Below are positions 23,401-33,666 of a DNA stretch of 64,000 nt, piece by piece. Origin of the DNA: Lepidurus packardi (lineage: Eukaryota; Arthropoda; Branchiopoda; Notostraca; Triopsidae); assembly GCA_023053545.1 (NCBI GenBank), contig JAKZAN010000007.1:9114001-9178000 (forward strand). Direction: 5' to 3'. Position 1 is the stretch's first letter; each line of letters opens with the position of its first letter. The notes beneath the pieces are model-generated. The model made no database searches, had not been told where the DNA came from, and was given only the letters and a program-made list of their open reading frames with translations. A program made the translations under genes and the position numbers.

Positions 23401-26400
23401 GGTTTCATTGTTGCAATGCAGTTTTCCTTACTTGATCTCAGAGTCGAAGTAGAAATTTGATCGCAGAGGCGAAGTTTTCATTGTTGCAGTCAGAAAAATT
23501 CGTTGTTTTATAAAGATGCGAAGAGTTGAAGTTCATTGTTGCAATGCAGTTTTCCTTACTGCAGTGCAATTTCTGTGTTGCAGTGCAGCTTTCATTGGTA
23601 AGATTCGGTTTTCGTTCCGTTGCAAATAACTGCAATGTTCGTTTTTCGTTTTTTATTATGTGCAATGCAATTCTGGCAGCTTTCAATAGTTTCCTTCTTG
23701 CGCTACAATGCGATTTCATTGTTGCAGGGCAGTTTTCTTTCATTTCTTTCTTTGTGTTGCAATGCTCTTTCATAGATGCAGCTTTCATTGTTAAAAGTTT
23801 GGTTTTCATTGTTCCGTTGCAAAAACTTGAGTGCCATTTATCATTTTTCATAGTTACAATGCAATTCTGGCTATCGAAATGCAATTTTCAATAGTATCAT
23901 TACGGCACTACACTGAAAATCTCGCAGTTGCGATGTAGTTTCATTGTTGTCAGTGCAGCTTTCGTTGTTGCGTTGCAGTAATCATTCATTAAGTACTTGA
24001 AAGCAATTCCAGTGTTGCGATGCTCTTTTCTTTCACTTTGTTTTGCCGTTGCAATGGTTGCAATGCTATTTCATTGTTGGAATGCAGCTTTCTTTGTTCC
24101 ATTGCAAATAACTGCAATACCGTTTTTGTTTTTCGTTGTTGCAATGCAATGCAATTTTCAAGTTGCATTGCAATCTGTAATTTCATTGTTGTCAATGCAG
24201 CTTCGTTCTTTCGTTGCTCCGTTGCAATACAATAAGCATTCTTGCCGTAGCACGATCTCTTTTTCTGCAAAGGAATGCAGGACATTATGGGTCATTATAT
24301 AAACTATATAAACTTAAAAATAATTGAATATGGCTTTCACTAAAATCAAGTTTTCATTATTTTTGCATTCCATTTCTAGGACCCTTTTGCCCCTCCCGTC
24401 TTGCCCGACGCAGTTTACGGTCTGGCATTACTGTCCACTGAAGGGATGACCGAAGACTCTCCTGATCGTTTTGACATTCGTTACCAATGGCCTGCGCTTT
24501 CAGTCGACAAGCTCAAAAGTTATGGTATTGAATCTCTGCTCAAAATCCGGGGTGTTTTGAACACTCTGGATCATCTCTTACCCGATGTTGTGTCCTCTGG
24601 ACCTCAAAGGTTAGCTGCTCAATGTATTTCTTTTTGGAAAGTAACTTGAAGGGAAAATAATTGTAGTTCGGCTGTCGTATTGGATGGCACTCTGACTCAC
24701 ATGAGCTACTTAAAAGCGGATCGGATGCTCTCCATTTTAGCACTTCCTGCGCACTGGTAACCCCCAACTAAGTCAAACCTATTATCAGGATCAATAAAAG
24801 TTTTTGTTCCATATAAAAAGGACCAGTTCCCATGATTTGCGACTTCGGCATGCAGACATACATCGTTTGTTAACTTGTCAGTACGGATCCTTGGCCAAGT
24901 AAAAAACCAAATCCAACAAGCGAATTCTTTCTCGTGCTTCCTCTGTTGTATTGGTGCTTTAAGCTCCTTGAACACAGTAATTAGCTAGCCAAACACACCA
25001 ACACATTGCTTTGGGCTTATTTCTCCGCGTTGTCGCATTAAAAGCTTTCCCACCAGCATCTAATATGTTAAACAGAGCGACGCTCCAACAACCTAACAGC
25101 AAGCATGCGTTTGACTATGCATGCAGGGCTACCAACTACACTCGTCTAAAGCTTGCCATTTAATATTCATTCGTTCGCTTTATCCTCTCGCTTGTCGAGA
25201 GGAACTCGACTACTTGCAGCTAATGTTTACAGGATTTAAAGCCCAGACTTCTAGCACTTCTGGCAGAGAAAAAACTGTGAGATGGCTGCATTTGGCAGGA
25301 ATACGCAGAAATACAAGGATTTCAGAGGGGGAATAATATATCGGAGGGACTTTAGGCACAACAACGTGGTCGGTCTGGAGCTTTCTGACGCTCCCCTCCA
25401 TCTTTTTCGAACCTATCAATTATTCATTATGGATCAGCAAAGGAGAAAGGGGGGAGGAGCACCGAAATTTGCTTTGTTTTTACGCTTGGCGTCATTTATG
25501 GCTTTTAGTCAGGGCATGCAACGTTGAACGGGGGGACTTTTTTCCTTTTTTTATTGGGCTTTCACGTTTGCTTGGCGATTATTATTATGATACTACCCTC
25601 CCCCTTCTATACTCGTACTTTGGCAAACATTAAACCATTCTGAAACTGCCGATTGGCGGACCAAAATGACAGGGCTTTTGCAGCAAGTCAAAGCTCTGAA
25701 CTGGATAATTTGTTGCGAACCTTGCTGGAGCCGTTGGCTGCCCCCCAGGCTACGGCTTTGACGTCACCAGTCAGCTACATACATCATCGACAACGTTTTG
25801 TCATGGCGCCCTATTTACCCTTGTCACCGGAATTACAAGTAATTGTGCTGACCAAGTGCCCCAGTTTTTGACTTCCATGTATCTGATATATGGGATTATT
25901 TATCTTTTATTTATTTTTATTTTATTTTTTTGACAGTTTGATGTTGAGTGCGCACTCAACGAATTGGAGTCGGCAGATTATCAAGAATGCGTAAGTAATC
26001 GAATTTGAAGTGCTGCTCATGTTTTTTGGTAGGAAGATCAAGTTTGACTTTAATATTAAACAAAATTATTCAATATTGTTTAAAATTTGGAAAAAATGTT
26101 TTGAATTACTTAACATTTATTAATAATTTTAAACAATATTGAAAAATGTTTTGAATTACTTAACATTTATTAATAATTTTAAACAATATTGAAAAAAATT
26201 CTTTAATTTAAAAATAGTTTACTTAACATTTTAAATTTATTAGTTTAGGTTTAGTTGTTTATTACATATTTCATGTCATTCATTACAATGAAGATGCTTT
26301 TTGAACATGCAATTAAATTATAATTTGAAATTATATTGTAGAAAAGAGGATTTAATGTTCTAAAAAGTTTATCGAATTTGTCTTGGAACAGTTTTTGGTT

Positions 26401-29083
26401 CACAGTTTTATTCGGAAATTTAGGTTGTAGCCCAATTTATTCCCTTGTTTTATAGAAATTCAACTCAATTTAATTTATTTATTTATTTAATTTAGTTATT
26501 ATAATGATTTATTTATTAATTACTTTAATTCATTAATTTAATTTAATTCATTAGCTCAATTTTTTTCAGTCGTTCTACTTCCTAAGTTCAGCATTTGGCG
26601 CTATTAACAAATTTAACATTAGCCACTCAAATTCCGTTGTTGAATTAAAAATCAAATTCCATTGTTAGATAATTCGGTTCAGTTAGTGTTAAGATTGCTC
26701 AAACGTTTAATTCAGTTTCGACCATGAAGGTGTCAGGGAGCATTTTACAGTGTGTTATTATTAGGTTCTGTTCGTTAGCAAAAGATTGCACAAAATTACG
26801 GGGGGGGGGGTAGTCTAACAAACTTTACGCGATGGGATGACGGAAGAGACGTTGCTGATTACTGTTTACTATTGTCAAAGTCGCGAGAAACTAATGATAG
26901 TAGAACTACAGACTAGAACTTTATATAAACCAGAAAGAAAACGAATGCAGCAATAAATGTTATTTCTTCTAATTTATGTACTCACGCTGTCATACTCCAT
27001 CCTTGGTGTGTGGAAGCTTATAAGCACACTGACGCAAGAAAAGACTGACATGTCAACATGAAATATGAAGTGGAAGACCCACAATCTAATCTTTTCCTTA
27101 GTTTTCTAAACATAAATCTAATTTAAAACAAACATTGTTATTCTACAGTTTTTTCGTCCTCAGTCTGATTTGTCAGACTGAGTCAGTTTGATTTGTCTTT
27201 CCATTCTCACTTCTATTGATTGTATCAAAAATGTTTTGCATTCTAAACAGATCTTTCAAATAGCTAGCCTCAAGTATTCCCCAAATCCCAAATAAAGAAC
27301 GAAAAATCCTTGTATTTTCTAGGAAGATGAATGTCTCCCAGAACGCCGAGATTACACCATGGTGGGGTCCTGTCTGTACTACAAGGTTTGTACAGTACTT
27401 TGCGTTAGTATTACTTTTTATTATCGTAGCGGCGGGGAAAAGGAAATTCCAGGAAATTTTTTATGCTCTACTAGGGTTATTTATTAATGCACACCCTACC
27501 CGTTCCTGACCTGGAAGATGTCACTCTCGTGCTAAGTGGCAGCAAACTGTTATCGTTAACAGCACGTACTGAAGTTAACCAAGCTGTCTTATGGAAGGAA
27601 ATTTTTCCCACCGAACCCCCGCCATATGTCAAACACTTGGATCGTCGGTATTTTTTGCTGTGTGTTGGGCGCGTAAGTTTTATTTTTTATGTTTACCTTT
27701 AGTTGTCAAATATTTTCCACTATTATCTGCTTTACTTTTCCTATTATCTATTTTGCTTTTACTACTGTACATTGTACTTTTCAATGTTTATCTATTTTAG
27801 TATTTGCACCGAATATTTAAGTTTAATTCATGTTTATATTTGTCCTTGAAGGGTCATACGCTGGTCGCCATGTTGCTTGAATCGGGAGGTTGCGCGCAAA
27901 TGTACGCCATTTTGTTTTTACTCTTTGTTTACTTTGTATTGCATTTTATCTCCTGGTTGCGAGGATTGTTTTCTGATTTAAAGCATTCAAGAATACGATT
28001 TGTAGGGCTGAAGTGCATCCCAATCCTGATGCATTCCTTGTGGAGCAAATCGAGTGGACTTTGGAACAATTAGAAGGAATGCGCCTCCCTGCGCTTTGCG
28101 ATAAAAGGTTGATATTTACACACGTCCTCCTCCTTACCACTTATAACCTCCTCCCCTCATCTTTTTGCAGTAATCGTTTCCATTGTTTCCTTATAGCTTA
28201 AGTTCAAGTTTGTTGCTCCACACTTCAAATGACGCATTCGCTACACCTGATGTCCCAAATGAACCCTTGTCGTGTATACAGTCCAGGTAGTACTAACTTC
28301 CTTTTGTTTTGGTTTCTTCCTCGTCGCACCCCGCCAAGTTGGAAGGGAAACTTATCGCTCTTTCTCCTTTTCGTTGGAAAACAGACTGCTCAGAGGGAAT
28401 ACTCCCTTGTTTCATTTTATCGACCTGCAGACGACCTTAGGCGTTTTAATTGCACCAAACCATTCGTCATTAGAAGAGCACTCCATGCAGTTAATTTGGT
28501 CACATTTCCGCTCGGCAGCATCGACCATTAATCAACTATTCCAACGAACCTTACACGGGAAAGTAGGTTTTATCCACTTTATCCTTCTTTGTCACGATTC
28601 TTTTTTTTTCTGTCCACGTTTCGAGTGGCTTCTCTTCTTTGAATGTATTTATGTTCATGGGAACCTTTTCTGTCTCTTTTTCTACTTTTTTGGTCTCTTT
28701 TATCTAACTTTTGGTACGAATAGGAGAACCTGAAAAAATGTGACTTGGGTGGCGCATGGGTGCAGAAAGATTTGGTTGCTTTAAGGGAGGTTTCCCTGCT
28801 CTTTTCCATTCCCAGACCCGAATCTGCTGAAGAAAAGAAAAGCGAACTTGGAGGAGTGCCTCAGTTCTGGGTTACAGGGTAAGTCATTTGCCGTTTATGA
28901 TCGAGCTACGGTCTTCAAATGCTTGGCGAAAGAGATCTGTTTTTATACGTTTTGTTGGTCATTTTCTTTAGGAGATTATTTCTGCAGCCTGCTTTAAGGG
29001 AGTTTTACGTGTGCTACGAGGAATCCGCGCCGCAGAATTCAATAGAAATTGCGCATCGTTTAGCTGCAGGTTTAGCTCCCTAG
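11472..29083 (+). CDS. INTU: Inturned (INTU) homologue, planar cell polarity / ciliogenesis effector, ~19 exons
   Basis: Assembled exons: 11472-11641, 13726-13892, 14023-14382, 14650-14735, 17642-17743, 17791-17846, 18106-18262, 24380-24609, 24667-24756, 25673-25838, 25937-25990, 27323-27385, 27475-27672, 27852-27901, 28006-28107, 28197-28286, 28346 (or 28385)-28562, 28724-28878, 28972-29083. All junction phases agree, giving about 861-874 residues (vertebrate INTU is ~940). The acidic/Ser-rich N-terminus leads into WEAYIKPSGDLFYVSLSE, like the INTU N-terminal block. A PDZ-like segment (GDGVFVRTILQKG to VHLEFKR, residues ~200-270) follows, then longin-type blocks (LPDAVYGLALLS; VGSCLYYKGYLL; RYFLLCVGR; MLLESGGCA) and a C-terminus FWVTGRLFLQP...HRLAAGLAP. 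INTU works with Fuzzy and Wdpcp in the CPLANE complex at the basal body, recruiting IFT-A. The two exons at 17791 and 18106 fit by phase only. About 28 residues usual between the PAHW and AFAAS blocks are missing, so an exon in 24757-25672 may have been overlooked. The identification is from remembered family sequence, not alignment. Confidence 0.85.
12550..13510. repeat. ~180 bp satellite array, five full copies, with two conserved hairpins per unit
   Basis: Located in INTU intron 1. CCACGTGG recurs at intervals of 170, 179, 180, 180 and ~179 bp from about 12604. Each unit holds stem AAACTTCAA-N7-TTGAAGTTT, palindrome CCACGTGG, TTAACCTCTTTAGTT words, and a stem of type CTCGTCAA-N5-TTGACGAG. 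The last partial copy (to ~13510) has a changed CCACCTGG. Confidence 0.97.
15655..15745. repeat. ~22 bp repeat CGTTTAACGCCATCTAGT, four copies
   Basis: Short array in INTU intron 4. Each unit includes CGCCATCTAG, or a variant (CGCAATCTTG), whose complement is CTAGATGGCG. Confidence 0.85.
16415..16743. mobile_element. MITE family with internal TTAGG tract, copy 1
   Basis: Starts CCAACAGGTTCTCCGG and ends as an imperfect inverted copy (CCGGAGGTGTTCAAA). The interior has TGACACTGGTGTGTCA and GACACAGTAGTGTCA inverted words, GCAAAACGCTCTC, and four perfect TTAGG units at about 16557-16577. It is the same family as 39158-39492. Non-coding; located in INTU intron 4. Confidence 0.75.
16767..17630. 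repeat. ~360 bp tandem duplication in INTU intron 4
   Basis: Block beginning CAGTATTGCTTTTATTGAAA (16778) recurs at 17136; AATAGATGGCGCTGG is at 16841 and 17200, an offset of 359. The second copy carries an extra (ACTATATAAA)-type AT microsatellite at 17448-17560. Confidence 0.95.
18300..21220. repeat. Complex repeat field: TCCTTATGTCG arrays and repeated ~450-900 bp blocks
   Basis: In INTU intron 7. (GTCGTCCTTATGTCGCGAT)-type arrays lie at 18775-18880 and 19595-19715, and the same words appear in the opposite orientation at 19075-19110 and 20715-20945, and directly again at 21110-21215. A flanking block (AGCTAATTTTTCTGTCCTTG ... GAAGCTCAACG-TGTTCTAATCG) occurs around 18440, 18895 and 19730. 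No protein domain was recognised in the open frames. Confidence 0.9.
21227..21720. repeat. ~165-175 bp tandem repeat, three copies
   Basis: Unit has GGCTAGGATC-AAAGCCTAAACC, TTAGCCACCGCCC, CCCTCATTTCCC, GAGGCGTAG, and GCGCAATTT. Copies start at about 21227, 21397 and 21562. In INTU intron 7. Confidence 0.85.
22760..24250. repeat. CATTGTTGCAATGCAG word array, with ~128 bp higher-order units
   Basis: 22790-23230 is a tandem repeat of ~128 bp (ATAAAGATGCG recurs near 22800, 22928 and 23056). The rest is a looser patchwork of TTCATTGTTGCAATGCAGTT variants. CATTGTT appears about a dozen times on the + strand. Open frames on both strands here are products of the repeat. In INTU intron 7, just before the exon at 24380. 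Confidence 0.92.
26040..26560. repeat. AT-rich block with ~70 bp duplication and TTTAATTTATT repeats
   Basis: ACTTAACATTTATTAATAAT followed by TTTAAACAATATTGAAAAA occurs twice (from ~26107 and ~26158), and TTAAACAAAATTATTCAATA precedes it. 26460-26560 is TTTAATTTATT-like. INTU intron 11; no coding signal. Confidence 0.8.
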
Positions 29084-29620
29084 ATGTCGCTGATTAGAAT
29101 CGATTCCGTCCAGTGCAAAAAAAAAATCGATTATTTTCTAATTTTATTTTTAAGGGAGAAATGCAACAAACTTTCGAATTTTGGCATTATAAAAAACAAT
29201 GTACTGTCAGAATTTTTGTTGGGAAGTTATTGAAGCATCACACGATAGCATATGGACATAAACTCTGGCGTTTTGCATTGTGAAGCAGGTCATTTTCTTT
29301 AGGAGATTATTTCTGCAGCCTGCTTTAAGGGAGCTTTACATGTGCTACGAGGAATCCGCGCCGCAGAATTCAATAGAAATTGCGCATCGTTTAGCTGCGG
29401 GTTTAGCTCCCTAGATGTCTCTAATTGAAATCGATTCCGTCCAGTGCAAAAAAATCGATTATTTTCTAATTTTATTTGTAAGGGAGAAATGCAACAAACT
29501 TTCGAATTTTGGCATTATAAAAAACAATGTACTGTCAGAATTTTTGTTGGGAAGTTATTGAAGCATCACACGGTAGCATATGGACATAAACTCTGGCGAT
29601 TTGCATTGTGAAGCAGGTCA
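28957..29620 (+). repeat. Tandem duplication (~330 bp) containing the INTU terminal exon
   Basis: The segment carrying the last INTU exon, its acceptor (CATTTTCTTTAG) and ~200 bp of 3' sequence is repeated head to tail. Copy 1 exon is 28972-29083 and copy 2 exon is 29303-29414, both 112 bp, ending in TAG and joining in the same phase. The copies are nearly identical; the second changes F-Y-V-C to L-Y-M-C in the encoded protein. The poly-A run in the 3' part differs by about three bases. Copy 2 could be an alternative terminal exon or a recent unused duplicate. The right end lies ~50 bp from the LAMTOR1 stop codon. Confidence 0.95.
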
Positions 29621-29666
29621 TAAAGAACCTGCTTGTTTTTGTCTTATTATTAGATGTTGGCGTCAT

Positions 29667-30550
29667 TTACGGGATGCCAAAGGGTACAACCAAATCCTCT
29701 TTGTGTTCGACTCTGACTTCATGTAATGCGCGTCTCATGCGCTCAGACGAATTTCGAATCTGTGGTAATAGGTTCAAAATCAAAAGGTAATAGGTTCAAA
29801 AACATGGATCAGGCGGTGATTCTTTTCAAGGTTTAATGCATAAGAGGTTTAAGGTCATGTTTTTATTACCATGTCTATGTCTTCGGAAGGTATAGGTTCT
29901 TTTGCGAGTATGCTAGCTGCCCCAGGCAGATCTTTCATGATATACGGGTTGGGTTTCAGAAGCTTAGCATACTTATTGGCCAAGCTTGTCTGGGCTGTTT
30001 GCCCTCTTTGAGCGTACAGACGACTGCGCTCCAAGTATTCATGTTGTTCCAAATTGTGAGAATCCAACGCTGCAACGTCTATTACATTCCTGTGTAGAGT
30101 ATTTACATTATTTTTTGTCTAGATTAAAAGATGTAACGTATTACGTAGCGGTTTGCTGCAAGATCTTGTTAAGAGCTGACTGCTCGTCGGTTCTCTTTGG
30201 CAAGGAATTCGGATAACGGCCGAAATCGTCACTTGGGAGACAGAACAGACAAAAACGATTAGAATCTTAAGAGATCTTAGTTGCATTGACGGATGGAAAC
30301 CGATAACAGTTGTTATGGGCAATGAGATCTTACTTTTGTCCTACTCTTTGTACCGGCGTACTGTTGCTAACCGGGTTTCCAAGTAAATGCGTACGTTCGT
30401 TCACTTCCCCTTCCTGTAATGGAAAAGAAAAACAAGTTAATCTTAAATTAGATTAGTTTGGGAACGGTTTAAACTTCTAGAAAGCGGATTACAGTATACA
30501 ATACTTACTTGACAACCGGGTTCGTCTTCCTTGGAGCAACAACAACCCAT
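29667..30550 (-). CDS. LAMTOR1: LAMTOR1 / p18, membrane anchor of the Ragulator complex
   Basis: Minus-strand exons: 30550-30509, 30413-30334, 30231-30145, 30089-29870, 29759-29667; 173 codons plus stop, all phases consistent (human protein 161 residues). The start MGCCCSKEDEPG has Gly2 for N-myristoylation and Cys3-5 for palmitoylation, the lipid anchor that holds LAMTOR1 on late endosome/lysosome membranes. Then come ERTHLLGNP, the RTDEQSALNKILQQTATNVIDV helix, EQHEYLERSRLYAQR and the closing HKEDLVVPFGIP, all family hallmarks. The protein wraps the LAMTOR2-5 heterodimers and presents Rag GTPases to mTORC1. The last exon is easy to miss because exon 4 reads on to a stop at 29855; splicing at GACATG|GTAATA recovers the conserved C-terminus. 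It is divergent from NARS2 and convergent with INTU. Confidence 0.93.
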
Positions 30551-31018
30551 TGCTACTCAAAGTTTGCGAAGACTTAAGTTTTAGCAACTAAAACAGCTGA
30601 TATAATGTTGTCCAGATACTCCCTCCAGATAAAGTATTGTTTACTGTCCAGCCCTGCCATCTGTCGAGTTGTTTAAGGACTTAAACACAGCAGAAAAAGG
30701 GTGTGGATAAATAAGAAAAACGAAGCGCGGAATTGGAAACAGAGAAACAACAGGTGCGAAATGACATGGGTAAAACGCGTAAAAACTATTTTATTAAAAG
30801 CTCATACATACAGTAAAATTTTTAAAACACGACCTATGGTCGCTACGACCCGCAAACTTAACTGCCAATCAAGTCCGCACATTGTAAAATGCGAAATTGA
30901 CATTTCACCATTTCGCATTTTTCCGCTTCGCTTGTCGCATTTTACCAACACACCCTGACGGGCTTAAAGCAACTGACGACCACGTGATGTTCCAAAAACC
31001 ACAACAAGCCCTAAAAAC
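30551..31018. promoter_or_regulatory. Divergent LAMTOR1-NARS2 intergenic region (shared promoter)
   Basis: Only 468 bp separate the two start codons, which point away from each other, so both promoters must lie here or overlap transcribed leaders. A CACGTG E-box (CCACGTGATG) sits at about 30981, ~35 bp before the NARS2 ATG. No TATA box is obvious near either start. The role is inferred from geometry. Confidence 0.5.
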
Positions 31019-32924
31019 ATGTTTAAAATTATTCCAGGCAATTGGAATACAATACTAAGGGCACAAAATGTGTTCCTCCGATTCTTTTCATCGCGAAAAG
31101 AAGTGTCTGTCAAAGAAGCTTTTCTATTGAAAGCTGGAGAAGGTTCCATTCTAGTCAAAGTAAGCTAAAATTGAGAATAATTGACTTTTTCTCTGTTATT
31201 TTTATGTATTCTATTAAATCTTTATACAATTCAACTGACTTCTTAATTAGGAAGCTGGGTTATATACTAAGATATGGTAAACTGGGATTTGCGGGTTTAA
31301 GGACCTTAATTTCATTTAACAGGGTTGGGTTAAAGCGTTGCGAAAGCAGAAGGATATAGTATTCCTAGATATGGGTGACGGAACAACAAGCCAACAACTA
31401 CAAGTCATCCTCAAATCGACTACTCCTTCAGTCAAAGACATTCAATACGGAGCGGCCATCAGTGTGCAAGGCCAACTCGTTTCGAGTGTCAAAGCTAAGC
31501 AGAATGTAGAACTTCAGGGCGATTCAGTTTCGATAATTGGTCGGTGTAGTCAAGAGGAAGGGTATCCTTTCCATCCCCGGAAACGGCACGAACCCGACTA
31601 CGTTCGTCGCTTTCTTCATTTGCGATCAAAAACCCACTCCTTTGCTGCCACCCTTCGCCTCCGAAGTCTTCTTTGCCAAGCTATTCATGATTACTTGCTC
31701 AAACATGACTACGTTCATATTCACGCGCCCGTTTTGACTTCTAATGACTGCGAAGGAGCCGGAGAAGTGTTCACAGTCAAACCTGCGCATGTAGAACTAC
31801 TTAAACAGATGGCGCCCGCCAACTTGAACTCGAATCCGATTCCGGAAGACGAAATTTACTTCAATAGTAAAGTATTTCTTAGCGTCTCTGGTCAGCTGCA
31901 CTTGGAAGCCATGACTGGGTAGGAATGAATCCAACATTAGCTTAATTAGACTGTTTTTTGTTTATGTTTTTTGTTTATCTTTTGTGTTTATATTTTTTTT
32001 GTTTATCTTTTGTGTTTATGTTTTTTGTTTATGTTTTTGCTGAATATTTTAGGGGTTTATCGAGAGTTTACAGTTTTGGCCCAACTTTCCGTGCGGAGAA
32101 TTCACGGAGCAGGCGACATTTAGCGGAATTCCATATGCTGGAAGCAGAATTAGCCTTTTGTGATCGATTAGGAGACTTAAATGGCGTCATGGAGAACATC
32201 GTGAAGCATTGTGCGGGTGTTTTGCTGGAAAGGGGGCTTCCTGATGTTGAGGTCCTGGAAAAACACTACGACAATTCCATACAAGTAGCATATCAGACCC
32301 TTTTTAAGTCGAAAAACCTCTAAAAGTAGAAACTAAAGCTCGAGTTCTCTTACAGGGACCTTTGAGGCAGCTTACAGAGACCCCATTTGCTACTTTACCA
32401 TACGAAGAAGCTATGAAACTGCTATTAGCGACACCCCACGAGTTTAAAACGCGACCTAAACATGGCGATGACTTGGGAAAAGAGCACGAATTGTTCTTGG
32501 TGGAACACACAGGAGCTCCGACGTTTGTAGTTGACTGGCCTGAGAGTATTAAGCCATTTTATGTCAGAAGACATACAGATAACCCTTCACTGGTACAGTA
32601 TTTGTCTTAAAAAAAAATTTGTAAAAAAGTTTTGAGTTAAGATTTCTTTGTTAGGTTTCGAATGTAGATCTGCTGGTTCCTGGCGTTGGAGAGTTATGTG
32701 GTGGGAGTCTTAGGGAGAATGATTATGAAGCTTTAAGAGGGAAGTTGGAAAATCGGGGACTTGTACAGTCCTTACAGTGGTATTTGGATTTAAGGAAGTT
32801 TGGGTATACGCCGACTGGAGGTTTTGGGATGGGTTTGGAAAGATTAATGCTCTTTTTGTTGAAAATTCCTAACGCCAGAGATACTATAGCTTTCCCGAGG
32901 GTACCTCACAAGTGTCTTATGTAA
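31019..32924 (+). CDS. NARS2: Asparaginyl-tRNA synthetase, mitochondrial
   Basis: Exons 31019-31159, 31323-31918, 32053-32284, 32356-32592, 32655-32924; 491 residues (human NARS2 477). The N-terminus ([10 protein letters not shown]...[10 protein letters not shown]) is basic and lacks acidic residues, as in a mitochondrial presequence. The OB-fold anticodon-binding domain has [20 protein letters not shown]. The class II catalytic core follows: [27 protein letters not shown], motif 2 around [21 protein letters not shown], and motif 3 [15 protein letters not shown] near residue 465, then [10 protein letters not shown]. It charges mitochondrial tRNA-Asn. GEVF with FRAEN and the AsnRS-type organisation separate it from the lysyl and aspartyl enzymes. 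Introns are 60-165 bp. An AATAAA at 33111 is a reasonable polyadenylation signal. Confidence 0.95.
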
Positions 32925-33110
32925 AGATAGTCCTCACTGCCTATAAAACTTCTCCCCAGATTGAATCTAGAGGAAATGAAAGATCGTTTTACGACCCGTA
33001 AAAATGGCATTTGGTTTTAACTATTTGTTTTTAATCAATGTAATCATTCAATTTTCAGGTATTTTCACTAAATATCCGGGAAAAAATATAGTGGATTTTC
33101 CTGACCGTCC

Positions 33111-33116
33111 AATAAA
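33111..33116 (+). terminator. Candidate polyadenylation signal for NARS2 (AATAAA)
   Basis: Canonical hexamer 187 bp after the NARS2 stop codon, on the coding strand, in an AT-rich stretch. Confidence 0.4.
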
Positions 33117-33229
33117 TTGAATCCTCGAAACAGTTACTCTTCTGGCGAACCAAATATTCTCTTTAAAGATTTGCTCTTCAATCTCTTCAGATCTTCAATC
33201 TTCTACTCAATTTGCAAAGTCCATCGTGC

Positions 33230-33365
33230 AATCAATAGTTACTAACTTGTACTGTAATTACATATCGTATATGTGCTTACAGTACATATCGATTACTGTA
33301 ATTACATATCGTATATGTGCTTACAGTACATATCGATTACTGCAAATGCATATCGTATGTATGTG
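33230..33365. repeat. ~42 bp tandem repeat, three copies
   Basis: Unit reads approximately TTACTGTAATTACATATCGT then ATATGTGCTTACAGTACATATCGA. It lies between the convergent NARS2 and LSG1 3' ends. The third copy is degenerate (TGCAAATGCATATCG). Confidence 0.85.
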
Positions 33366-33666
33366 CATGCACGTAATCACGTTCCGATAATTTTTTTTTT
33401 AATTCTGTTACTCAACTGAGCTGTATTTACGTCTCAATTTCAAGAAAGTAGGGATTCTTTCACTTTTAACGAAGTCTGAATGGTTTAAAACAATACTACT
33501 GGTTTGTTTTGCCCAAAACATCCCTAGTTAACCTTACTAACCACTGAAAAGAATCCCATAAGTCTTGAGGTTATTACAAAAGACACGAAAGTAAAAGCAC
33601 TTTCTGGAAACCGTGAAGTGACAAGCCAAAATTCATACCTTTGATGATACACTGAATGAATTCGCC

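Noticed and set aside
22855-24302. Long frames on both strands (up to 148 codons)
   Set aside because: Products of the CATTGTTGCAATGCAG array; the peptides are permutations of the same few residues.
25121-25336. Missing INTU exon at ~25.2 kb (EELDYLQLMFTGFK)
   Set aside because: The hydrophobic pattern is suggestive, but no acceptor/donor pair gives the required phase-2 to phase-2 exon.
29855-29869. LAMTOR1 ending at the stop in 29855
   Set aside because: This loses the conserved C-terminus; a GT donor at 29869 and an exon ending in LVVPFGIP at 29667-29759 fit the family and phase.
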